7,835 nucleotides of DNA from NCBI GenBank assembly GCA_032117095.1, contig JAULZZ010000005.1, forward strand, positions 1 to 7,835. Reading direction: 5' to 3'. Made by a program: the position numbers and the translations under genes. The notes beneath the pieces are model-generated. The model was given only the letters and a program-made list of their open reading frames with translations, searched no databases and was not told the origin of the DNA. The stretch comes from REEB470 sp032117095. GTDB lineage: Bacteria; Bacillota; Bacilli; Paenibacillales; YIM-B00363. This document shows positions 1 to 7,400 of the stretch, piece by piece (within the stretch, counting starts at the first letter, position 1; each line of letters opens with the position of its first letter).

Positions 1-1197
1 CACATCCCATGAAAATGGAATGGAAAGCGATTTGCGATTGACGAACGTCAAAAACTCGCTCGTAGAGCCGATGCTCAGTGCCATGTACCAACCGAGTACC
101 GTGCCGATCGCCACCGCCAAAATGCCCATCAATATGCCTTCGAGCAAAAACAACATGGAAATTTGCATCGTTTTGGCGCCACGGCTACGCAACACGGCAA
201 TGTCGCTTTGTTGACGCGTCAGCGCTTGCTTCGCATTCATGAACAAATAGTAATAGACCATCGCCAACACCGGTGCAGCCAACATAAACAACAACAACTG
301 CAATTGGGTGCTCTGCGTCTGAAATTGTTCTAACAACTTCAAAAAAGAAATGTTGACTTTGGTGCCCTCTAACAGCTGATACAGCTCGATATCGAGTCGC
401 GTGATCGTCTGGATCATATCCGCCAAGTCTTGCCTTTGTACCGTTCGTAAATCATAGGAAGAATACCAATCGACCGTTTGGGGGGATAGCTTGCGTTTGG
501 CGAACAATTCGTCATACATCAATTTCTCTGGCATAATGAGGCGATTGAGCAGGGCATCTTGTCCTTCTGCCCAATACGGACTGCGTTCGTCTTTGGGGAC
601 ATACGTGCCGACGACTTTCACCTTCAAGCGTTGTCCTGACTTGCCGAGCGGATAATAAAATTCGTCCCCTAAACGAAAGGCGTTACGAAATGGGACGTCC
701 TCGTGTACGAGCACTTCGAGCGTTTTATTCGTGACTGTTTCTTTGGGGTACACCCCCGAAGTGAGCTTTGTATAGTCATTGATCCGACTCATCGCCACCA
801 AGTTCATCTTGCGGGTGACGTTCTCATCGACTTTTTCTGGATCCACGACGACCAACCGTGTCCCCGCCAAAGCCGTCGTCCGCACGGTCACGTCAATGGG
901 ATAGCCAATGCGTGCCGGCACTTCCTCCCCGATAAACGTACTGACCGTGTTTAACGCCTTGATGTCCACAGCGGTGTTGCCGGCGGCTTGAAAGCGAATC
1001 CACAACGACCCTGGCGGGATGCCCTCGCTATACTGTTGCAACGTATCGGTAATAAGCCGTTTGAGTGAGCCACTCGAATACAACGGAATACTCGTCGTAA
1101 AGGCAACCGCCACCACAATCCCCACGAGTGTGGATAACGTCATCCAACGGTTGTTCCACATTTTGCGAAAAAGTAAGCGCAGCAGGAGCAGTTTCAT
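1..1197 (-). CDS. FtsX/MacB-type ABC transporter permease (partial, C-terminus beyond the left edge)
   Basis: Membrane subunit of an ABC exporter. An open frame of 399 codons starts at ATG 1197-1195 and runs to base 1 without a stop, so the protein is cut by the window edge. What is seen: a basic N-terminus (MKLLLLRLLFRKMWNNRW), a first membrane segment at about residues 20-37, a long soluble extracytoplasmic domain to about residue 298, a second segment at about 299-320, then the cytoplasmic stretch RQQSDIAVLRSRGAK (LRSRGAK at about 334-340), typical of FtsX-family permeases, and a third segment at about 345-368. This is the MacB/FtsX topology; many Firmicute relatives carry two such units in 800-1000 residues, so a second unit may lie outside. 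The start overlaps the adaptor stop in TAATG, with only a weak AGGT upstream, which implies translational coupling. The family is secure; the substrate is unknown. Confidence 0.88.
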   Translation of the reverse strand, partial: MKLLLLRLLFRKMWNNRWMTLSTLVGIVVAVAFTTSIPLYSSGSLKRLITDTLQQYSEGIPPGSLWIRFQAAGNTAVDIKALNTVSTFIGEEVPARIGYPIDVTVRTTALAGTRLVVVDPEKVDENVTRKMNLVAMSRINDYTKLTSGVYPKETVTNKTLEVLVHEDVPFRNAFRLGDEFYYPLGKSGQRLKVKVVGTYVPKDERSPYWAEGQDALLNRLIMPEKLMYDELFAKRKLSPQTVDWYSSYDLRTVQRQDLADMIQTITRLDIELYQLLEGTKVNISFLKLLEQFQTQSTQLQLLLFMLAAPVLAMVYYYLFMNAKQALTRQQSDIAVLRSRGAKTMQISMLFLLEGILMGILAVAIGTVLGWYMALSIGSTSEFLTFVNRKSLSIPFSWDV

Positions 1198-2291
1198 TAT
1201 TTACCTACGACTTTCTGGCCCGGTTGCAACCCTTTGACGATTTCAACTTGGGTGGCGGTTTGTAACCCGAGCTCCACATCGACTTCACGTTTTGTCCCGT
1301 TGTCCTCGACGACTTGTACATAACTGCGTCCGTTGAACGTGCGAATCGTCGAAGGAGGGATGACGACGACATTTTCACGGCGATCGGTCACGACGACCAC
1401 GCGCAGTGCCAGTTCTTGTTGGATCGTAGGAGGCAATTTTTTGATGCGTATTAATGTTTTGGCATCCAATTCTGACGTTTCTGTCTGCACATCCGACATG
1501 TTTTCGTCGGTATTTTTGACCACGGGCAGTTTTATGATCTCCCCTTCAAACTCGCCGAACGTGTTGAGGTCGATCGTCGCCTTCATCCCCACGGCGATTT
1601 GACTGAGCGCCTCCGCCGAAAAATAATCGACCCCTGCGACGAGTTGGGTAAGGTCGGCAATGGTGGCAATGCGCTTGTAGTCTTGGACGACGTCTCCGAC
1701 TTTTACGTCAATCGTCATGATCGTCCCAGAAAAGGGGGATTTTAGCTGGGCTTTGTCGATCGCTTGTTGGAGGAGCACGATTTTTTCGCGTTTGAGCTCA
1801 AAATCGATCTTGTATTGTTCCATTTCTTCGATGGATGACGTATCGTCATCACGCAGCCGTGCGATCATGGCAAGTTCTTCTTTACGAAAAGCGAGTTGTT
1901 CCGTACGTAGCAGCTGTTCTTTCTCCGTCACATCAATTTCCATGATGACGGCGCCCGCAGGGACGACATCGCCGACTTTGTAGTTTATTTTGGAAATACG
2001 GTTCGAGCCATTGTCTTCTTTTTTGCCTGTGGCAAAATACAGCCCTTCTTGTTTGACGGGGATCAGTTTTCCTGTGCCTTCCACCTTGGACTCGACGGTT
2101 TCGCGTACGACGTCGACGACTGGCTTTTGAGAGAGCTTGATCGGGGTGATCGTCGGCAACGTTTCCACGGGGTTTTCTTCGGGCAACAAGGCGCATCCGC
2201 TCAATCCGACCGTCACACACACCGTCCATACTGCGCAGCGCATCGCCCGATTACGAAGCAGATAACGTGCCATCGACCATTTCGTATACAT
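1197..2291 (-). CDS. MacA/HlyD-like efflux adaptor, predicted lipoprotein
   Basis: Extracytoplasmic adaptor that probably couples the neighbouring ATPase and permease to substrate export. The 364-residue protein opens with a basic n-region, a hydrophobic stretch and the lipobox LSGC (residues 30-33), so Cys33 should be lipidated and the mature protein anchored to the outer face of the membrane. The first lipoyl/barrel-sandwich half is at about 61-121 (KVGDVVPAGAVIMEID), a short charged coiled-coil hairpin at about 122-181 with its turn near 148-153, the second half at about 182-212 (KSPFSGTIMTIDVKVGDVV), then a beta-barrel and a membrane-proximal domain ending in GLQPGQKVVGK. I chose ATG 2291-2289 because GGAGGTGG lies just upstream (2305-2298); Met7 (2273) and Met17 (2243) have no such site. 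The start lies 41 nt inside the ATPase gene. The stop TAA shares a base with the permease ATG. The family is clear; the cargo is not. Confidence 0.9.
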   Translation of the reverse strand: MYTKWSMARYLLRNRAMRCAVWTVCVTVGLSGCALLPEENPVETLPTITPIKLSQKPVVDVVRETVESKVEGTGKLIPVKQEGLYFATGKKEDNGSNRISKINYKVGDVVPAGAVIMEIDVTEKEQLLRTEQLAFRKEELAMIARLRDDDTSSIEEMEQYKIDFELKREKIVLLQQAIDKAQLKSPFSGTIMTIDVKVGDVVQDYKRIATIADLTQLVAGVDYFSAEALSQIAVGMKATIDLNTFGEFEGEIIKLPVVKNTDENMSDVQTETSELDAKTLIRIKKLPPTIQQELALRVVVVTDRRENVVVIPPSTIRTFNGRSYVQVVEDNGTKREVDVELGLQTATQVEIVKGLQPGQKVVGK

Positions 2292-2946
2292 GGTCAGCCA
2301 CCTCCAATATGGATGGATCGTGCGTCGTCATGCAGATGGTCATGTTTTCTTCGTCAATGAGTTCGCGAAACGTTTTCATGACTTGTGCCCCCATTAACGT
2401 ATCCAACTCCGCCGTCGGTTCGTCTGCGAGCAAGAGACGTGGGCGTGGTGCGATCGCTTTGGCTATGGCGACACGTTGTTGTTCGCCCCCAGACAGCTCC
2501 GACGGACGATGTTGGGCGCGTTTGGACAGTCCCACTTTTTGGAGACAGTAGGCGATGCGTTCTTTCCATTGTTTGCGGGGCACGCCGCTCATGCGCATCG
2601 TCAGCTCGACGTTTTCCCATGCGGTCAACAAGGGCATTAACGCATACGTCTGGAAGATGAACCCAATTTCTTTGCGCCGAATGATCGTGCGCTGTGGGTC
2701 GCTTAATAAATGCATCGGATGCGTATGCAACATTACGGTGCCTGCGTTGGGGATATCGAGGCCTCCAATGATGTTCATTAATGTGGTTTTGCCGGATCCT
2801 GAACGGCCTTTGAGCATGATCAAACGGTTGTAAGGGATTTGCATATCGATTGATTTTAGTACCGTAATGCGTTGTGAACCGACCTGAAACGAACGCTCTA
2901 CACCAGAGACGGTGACGACGTTTGCACCGGGCGTCTGTGGGTTCAT
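2251..2946 (-). CDS. ABC transporter ATP-binding protein, MacB/LolD-like
   Basis: Cytoplasmic ATPase that drives the exporter formed with the downstream adaptor and permease. The 231-residue protein is a single full-length nucleotide-binding domain with all motifs present: Walker A GRSGSGKT (residues 47-54), Q-loop Gln99 in FIFQTYALMP, signature LSGGEQQRVAIAKA (151-164), Walker B LLLADEP (171-177), D-loop AELD (179-182) and switch His209 in TTHD. The layout VSGVERSFQVGSQRITVLKSIDMQI is that of the MacB/LolD/FtsE-type group that partners FtsX-like permeases, which matches the neighbours. ATG 2946-2944 is preceded by GAGGGAG at 2964-2958, with a rather long 11-nt spacing. The TAA stop (2253-2251) lies inside the adaptor gene. 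It is the first gene of its cluster, 125 nt after pyrE. Substrate not predictable. Confidence 0.94.
   Translation of the reverse strand: MNPQTPGANVVTVSGVERSFQVGSQRITVLKSIDMQIPYNRLIMLKGRSGSGKTTLMNIIGGLDIPNAGTVMLHTHPMHLLSDPQRTIIRRKEIGFIFQTYALMPLLTAWENVELTMRMSGVPRKQWKERIAYCLQKVGLSKRAQHRPSELSGGEQQRVAIAKAIAPRPRLLLADEPTAELDTLMGAQVMKTFRELIDEENMTICMTTHDPSILEVADHVYEMVDGTLSAS
2298..2305 (-). promoter_or_regulatory. Ribosome binding site of the adaptor gene, inside the ATPase gene
   Basis: Read on the minus strand this is GGAGGTGG; its GGAGG core ends 9 nt before ATG 2291-2289. It decides the start of the lipoprotein adaptor, because the later in-frame ATGs at 2273 and 2243 have no purine-rich site. 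It lies within the last codons of the ATPase gene, so ribosomes finishing the ATPase pass over it. Confidence 0.65.
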
Positions 2947-3071
2947 ATGGCATCCGACTCCCTCGAAAAAAAGTTACGTACTGCCCCTATTTTAACACAA
3001 AAGCACGACGTTGTGTGTACGCATTTGCTGCGAATCCCGATGCCAACCCATCTCCACCGTCCGCGGTGTTT
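2947..3071. other. Intergenic gap between pyrE and the ABC exporter operon
   Basis: This 125-base gap is the longest non-coding stretch in the window. It holds the possible extended -10 element at 2989-2997, the ATPase ribosome binding site at 2958-2964, a run of seven A at 2966-2972 (T7 on the minus strand, with no stable stem before it) and a small hairpin at 3055-3068 next to the pyrE stop. ACACAA and TTGTGT (2995-3000 and 3011-3016) form a weak inverted repeat around a 10-nt loop. No RNA gene or credible small reading frame was found here. Confidence 0.6.
2989..2997 (-). promoter_or_regulatory. Possible extended -10 promoter for the ABC exporter operon
   Basis: Read on the minus strand this is TGTTAAAAT: a TAAAAT hexamer (5 of 6 matches to TATAAT) preceded by TGn. 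Transcription would start near 2982, giving a leader of about 36 nt before the ATPase ATG. No TTGACA-like -35 lies 16-18 nt upstream, so the call rests on the extended -10 alone and on its position in the only sizeable gap of the window. Confidence 0.35.
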
Positions 3072-3073
3072 TT
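3055..3073 (+). terminator. Weak terminator-like hairpin in the plus-strand direction
   Basis: CACCG (3055-3059) and CGGTG (3064-3068) can pair around a 4-nt loop TCCG, followed on the plus strand by five T (3069-3073). The stem is only 5 bp. The T run lies on the plus-strand side, where no gene is seen, and is absent in the minus direction, in which pyrE is transcribed. It could damp antisense transcription into pyrE, act as a 3' end stabiliser for the pyr message, or be chance. Confidence 0.2.
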
Positions 3074-3689
3074 ACGCATTTCGTGCGTTGCGCCATTGCA
3101 ACAACAGGGCGACTTCCTCGGCGGTGAGCACCCCGTGTTGTTGCGCCACAGGCAATAAGGCATCCAAGGTACAAAGGGCGTGAAACGGCACGCCTTTTGT
3201 GGCGAATGCGTCCGTTGCCTGTTTTAGACCGTATGAAAAAATCGCCACTACGGCTTGCACGTGCCCGCCGGCTTGGTTGATCGCTTCGACGGCTTGTAAC
3301 GCACTGCTTCCCGTAGAGAGCAAATCTTCGACGACGATGGTCGGTTGTCCTGGGGCAAGCACGCCTTCAATCTGACTTTGCGTGCCGTGTCCTTTGGCTT
3401 GACTGCGTACATAAATCATCGGGAGGTGGAGTTTGTCGGCGAGCCACGCTGCATGGGGGATGCCTGCGGTGGCGGTGCCTGCGATGAGTGTCGTCTGAGG
3501 GTATGTATGGGCAATGTGTTGCGCAAACTGTGCTGCGATGTTTTGGCGTACGTCTGGCTTGGCCATGATGCGACGCATGTCACAGTAGATCGGAGAAAGT
3601 TGTCCGCTCGACCACGTAAACGGTTGTTTTGGGCGCATCATAATCGCATCGAGTTGGAGCAAAGATAAAGCGACTTCTGCTGGATTCAT
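3072..3689 (-). CDS. pyrE: Orotate phosphoribosyltransferase
   Basis: Cytoplasmic enzyme that transfers the phosphoribosyl group of PRPP to orotate to give OMP, the fifth step of UMP synthesis. The 205-residue protein shows the family features in order: FTWSSGQLSPIYCDMR (24-39) near the N-terminus, GTATAGIPHAAWLAD (71-85), the catalytic-loop stretch RSQAKGHGTQSQIEG with Lys99 and His101 (95-109), and the PRPP-binding motif TIVVEDLLSTGSS (117-129). It resembles the B. subtilis enzyme and is about ten residues shorter, mainly at the C-terminus. The frame is open further upstream through pyrF, but I start at ATG 3689-3687 because AGGAGG stands 10 nt before it and the family N-terminus begins here. 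It follows pyrF by 14 nt and is the last pyrimidine gene seen. Transcription control should come from the distant operon leader. Confidence 0.96.
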   Translation of the reverse strand: MNPAEVALSLLQLDAIMMRPKQPFTWSSGQLSPIYCDMRRIMAKPDVRQNIAAQFAQHIAHTYPQTTLIAGTATAGIPHAAWLADKLHLPMIYVRSQAKGHGTQSQIEGVLAPGQPTIVVEDLLSTGSSALQAVEAINQAGGHVQAVVAIFSYGLKQATDAFATKGVPFHALCTLDALLPVAQQHGVLTAEEVALLLQWRNARNA

Positions 3690-3699
3690 CGGTTGAAAA

Positions 3700-3705
3700 C
3701 CTCCT
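3700..3705 (-). promoter_or_regulatory. Ribosome binding site of pyrE
   Basis: Read on the minus strand this is a perfect AGGAGG, 10 nt before ATG 3689-3687. It shares two bases with the TAG stop of pyrF (3706-3704), which couples the two genes. It rules out the in-frame upstream extension as the true pyrE start. Confidence 0.8.
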
Positions 3706-4441
3706 ATGCGTGAGGGTGCACGTCGTCTGTTGCATACAGTTGTAATAATGCCGTACGGGGGTCGGGGGCGTGGGTAATCGCCCGCCCGACGACGATCCAC
3801 TGCGCCCCTGCGTCCCACGCTTGGCGTGGTGTAGCCGTGCGTACTTGATCGTGAGACGCCACGCCCTGCGGACGAATGCCGGGGGTGAGTGTCGCAAACG
3901 AAGACCCGCATGCCTGATGGATGGCGGGCACTTCGTGCACCGAACAGACGACCCCGTACAACCCACTTTGTTGGGCGAGCGTCGCGTACCGTACGACATG
4001 GTCTGGGAGGGGCTGTTGGATGCCGATTTCAGTGCGTAACATGGCGGGCGACGTAGAAGTGAGGTGCGTCACCGCCAACACATGCGGGGGCGTAGTCCCG
4101 TGTGCCCCTTCGTGCGCCCCTTCGGATGCTGCGCGCATCATCGCTGTTCCGCCGGATGCGTGCACGTTGAACATGTCTATGCCCTGTGTCGCCAGCGTGC
4201 GCGCAGCACGGTACACGGTGGTGGGAATGTCATGCAATTTTAAGTCGAGAAACACACGCCAGCCTTGGGCTTTGAGTGTGGCGACAATGGCAGGTCCCGC
4301 CGCATAATACAGCTCCATCCCTACTTTGACCCACGTGCATGCCCCACGAAGTTGCGCACACAAGGCCAATGCCTCGTGTGCATCCGCCATGTCGAGTGCG
4401 ACGATCGTGCGTTCTTGTGCCGTCGGGGAGGGTGTCATCAT
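3704..4441 (-). CDS. pyrF: Orotidine 5'-phosphate decarboxylase
   Basis: Cytoplasmic enzyme that decarboxylates OMP to UMP, the last step of the pathway. The 245-residue protein is a TIM barrel with the expected motifs: IVALDMADA near residues 13-21, WVKVGMELYYAAGP, the catalytic block FLDLKLHDIPTTVYRAA carrying the D-x-K-x-x-D charge network, MFNVHASGGTAMMRAA, LAVTHLTS, LTPGIRPQG and the phosphate-binding end GAQWIVVGRAITHAPDP. Length is close to the B. subtilis enzyme. A 12-bp tandem duplication adds EGAHEGAH at residues 107-114. Two ATGs stand in tandem: the first (4441-4439) overlaps the carB stop as ATGA and is 4 nt from GGAGG, the second (4438-4436) is 7 nt away and has the better spacing, so the protein may begin at Met2. 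In B. subtilis pyrK and pyrD would lie between carB and this gene; here they are missing. Confidence 0.96.
   Translation of the reverse strand: MMTPSPTAQERTIVALDMADAHEALALCAQLRGACTWVKVGMELYYAAGPAIVATLKAQGWRVFLDLKLHDIPTTVYRAARTLATQGIDMFNVHASGGTAMMRAASEGAHEGAHGTTPPHVLAVTHLTSTSPAMLRTEIGIQQPLPDHVVRYATLAQQSGLYGVVCSVHEVPAIHQACGSSFATLTPGIRPQGVASHDQVRTATPRQAWDAGAQWIVVGRAITHAPDPRTALLQLYATDDVHPHA
4101..4124 (-). repeat. 12-bp tandem duplication inside pyrF
   Basis: Two adjacent 12-nt units, TGTGCCCCTTCG (4101-4112) and TGCGCCCCTTCG (4113-4124) on the plus strand, differ at one base. In the PyrF frame they give two copies of Glu-Gly-Ala-His (residues 107-114). The frame is kept, and the position is just after FNVHASGGTAMMRAA, a stretch that varies in length among PyrF proteins. 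Confidence 0.7.
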
Positions 4442-7400
4442 TCTTCCTCCGCACGGGGAAGTCCTGCCTGCATCCCCACAAAATTTGGCATTTGTGTCGC
4501 CGAAAAATGAATCGCTTGGAGCATCGTCAGCAGGGCGAGGACGGTGTCGAGCGATGTCATGCAGACGACCCCATTTTCTACGGCATCGCGTCGAATGCGA
4601 AATCCATCGCGCTCGGGCACTTTGCCTTTGGTCAGCGTATTGACGATAAACTGTGCTTTTCCTGTGCGGATCATATCAAGGATCGTCGGCGTTCCTTCGT
4701 GCAATTTATATACCGGCTTGACGTGTAACCCTGCTTGGCGCAACGATTCGGCGGTGCCTTGTGTCGCATACAGCTGATATCCCAGCTGCGAAAAGCCCCG
4801 GAAAATATCGATGGATTCTTCCTTGTCCTTGTCGGCGATCGTAGCGATGATGTTGCCGGACATGGGGATTTTCATGCCCGCTCCGAGCAACCCTTTGTAC
4901 AGTGCTTTGGCAAAATTGCGGTCGCGCCCCATGACTTCGCCCGTGGACTTCATCTCGGGTCCTAGCGTCGTATCGACACGGCGCAACTTTGCAAAGGAAA
5001 ACACCGGGACTTTGACGGATACATGGTCGTCTTCTGCCCATAACCCATTGGAATACCCCAAATCGGCGAGTTTTGCCCCCAAAATGACTTGTGTGGCGAC
5101 ATTGGCCATCGGCACGCCGGTCACTTTGCTCAAAAAGGGCACGGTGCGCGAGGAACGGGGGTTGACTTCGATGACATATACTTTCCCTTTGCTGATGACA
5201 AATTGGATGTTGATGAGCCCTTTTACGTCGAGCGCACGCGCAATTTGGCTCGTCATCTCCACGATTTCTACTTTGCGTTCTGTAGACAACGTCTGAGGCG
5301 GATACACGGCAATGGAGTCTCCAGAATGAATGCCCGCACGTTCGACGTGTTCCATGATGCCAGGAACGAGCACCGTTTCCCCATCACAAATCGCATCGAC
5401 TTCGACTTCTTTGCCTTGCATGTAGCGGTCGATCAACACGGGATGATGTGGATTGACGTGGACGGCATTGGCCATGTAATGGGACAATTCGCCGACGTTG
5501 TACACGATTTCCATGGCGCGCCCACCGAGCACGTAAGACGGACGGACGAGCACAGGAAATCCCAATTGTTGCGCCACTTCTGTGGCTTCATCCACTGAGG
5601 TGACCGTCTTCCCCTGCGGTTGGGCGATCGCTAGTGCACGCAACAACGCTTCGAATTTTTGACGATTTTCGGCGCGATCGATCGATTCGAGGTCGGATCC
5701 AAGGATGGGTACCCCTGCCGCTTGCAACGCAGCAGCCAAGTTGATCGCCGTTTGTCCGCCAAACTGGACGATGACTCCGAGCGGTTGCTCCTGCGCCACG
5801 ATATGCAACACATCTTCGATGTACAACGGTTCAAAGTACAAGCGATCCGATGTGTTGAAATCCGTGGACACCGTCTCGGGATTGTTGTTGACGATGATCG
5901 CTTCGTATCCCGCTTCACGAATGGCCCATACCGCATGCACCGTGGAATAGTCGAATTCGATGCCTTGTCCGATGCGGATGGGGCCTGATCCGAGGACGAT
6001 GACTTTGGGCCGATCAGTACGGATGACTTCGTTTTCTTGGTCGTATGTGCCGTAATAATACGGGGTGGACGCTGAAAATTCGGCGGCACACGTGTCGACG
6101 GTTTTGTATACGGGCATAATGTTCCACTGCACCCGATGCGCCCGCACGTCTTCTTCCGTCATGTCCGTGCGTTCGCCCGTTTGGCGTAGTTCAGCGATCG
6201 CCCGATCGGGAAAGCCGAGTTGTTTGATTTCACGCAAAAACGATGGGGTGAGCGGGGTGTGTTGGATGCGTTTTTCCATGGCGATGAGTTGGGAAATTTC
6301 ATGCAAAAACCACCGATCGATCGCCGTCATCTGATGGATGTCCTCGAAATCCCAGCCACGCCGAAACGCTTCGGCAAGTAAAAACAACCGTTCGTCATCG
6401 GGGGTGCGCAACCGTTCGGCGAGTTTGTCGTCGGGGATGGCATCCGTTCCTTTTATAAACAGACGGTGCACGCCGACTTCGAGGGAGCGCACGGCTTTGT
6501 GCAACGATTCGGCAAACGTACGCCCGATCGCCATGACTTCGCCTGTCGCTTTCATTTGGGTGCCGAGTTTACGGTTTGCATGGACGAATTTGTCGAACGG
6601 CCAGCGCGGGATTTTGGTGACGACGTAGTCGAGCGCCGGCTCAAAACATGCATACGTTTGACCGGTCACGGGATTGCGCAGTTCGTCTAACGTGTAGCCA
6701 ACGGCGATTTTCGCTGCCATTTTGGCGATCGGATACCCCGTTGCCTTGGAAGCGAGCGCCGAGGAACGACTCACCCGTGGATTGACCTCAATGACGTAAT
6801 ATTGATAAGAATGCGGGTCGAGGGCGTACTGCACGTTGCAACCGCCTTCAATTTTGAGGGCGCGTATAATTTTCAAGGAAGCTGCACGCAGCATTTGGTA
6901 TTCACGATCGGACAACGTTTGGCTCGGGGCGACGACGATGCTATCTCCCGTGTGCACGCCGACAGGGTCGATGTTTTCCATGTTGCAGACGACGATGCAG
7001 TTGTCGTGGCGATCGCGCATGACTTCGTATTCGATTTCTTTCATGCCGGCAATGCTGCGTTCGATCAAACATTGGCCAATCGGCGAGTAGCGCAACCCGA
7101 GCGTCACAATTTCGTGCAGTTCGCTGTCTGTATGGGCAATGCCTCCCCCCGTCCCTCCCAGTGTAAACGCCGGACGTACGATGACGGGATAGCCGACCGT
7201 CGCCACAAAGTCATCGGCTTGAGCGACATTCGTAATAATCGCACTTTCGGGAATGGGCTGGTCGAGTTCGCGCATCAACGTGCGAAACTGTTCGCGGTCT
7301 TCTGCTTGTTGGATGGCAGACAATTGGGTGCCGAGCAACGTGACGTTTTCCCGTTCTAATACGCCATGTTTGGCGAGCTCTACGGCCATGTTGAGCCCTG

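Noticed and set aside
385..396. Perfect 12-nt palindrome CTCGATATCGAG
   Set aside because: It is a single copy inside the permease coding region with no promoter nearby; chance is enough given the general richness in CGAT in this window.
2354..2953. 199-codon minus-strand frame overlapping the ATPase gene, with an ATG at 2953
   Set aside because: It is the shifted frame of a clear ABC ATPase that has all its motifs; its translation is rich in Arg, His and Thr and has no domain.
2965..2983. T7 run on the minus strand at 2966-2972 as a possible pyrE terminator
   Set aside because: The bases before it form no stem with a loop; TACGTA is only a short palindrome. The run also lies directly against the ATPase ribosome binding site.
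2922..3183. Plus-strand open frames across the pyrE-exporter gap
   Set aside because: They run antisense into both flanking genes, have no good ribosome binding site, and their translations look like non-coding sequence.
3690..3911. 74-residue N-terminal extension of the pyrE frame
   Set aside because: It overlaps the conserved end of pyrF, reads as low-complexity Arg/Pro-rich sequence with no family match, and a perfect AGGAGG precedes the ATG at 3689.
4811..7359. Long plus-strand open frames opposite carB (for example 6802-7359, 5089-5598 and 4811-5296)
   Set aside because: They lie wholly antisense to a highly conserved gene, overlap one another, show no recognisable protein features, and are explained by the base and codon use of carB.
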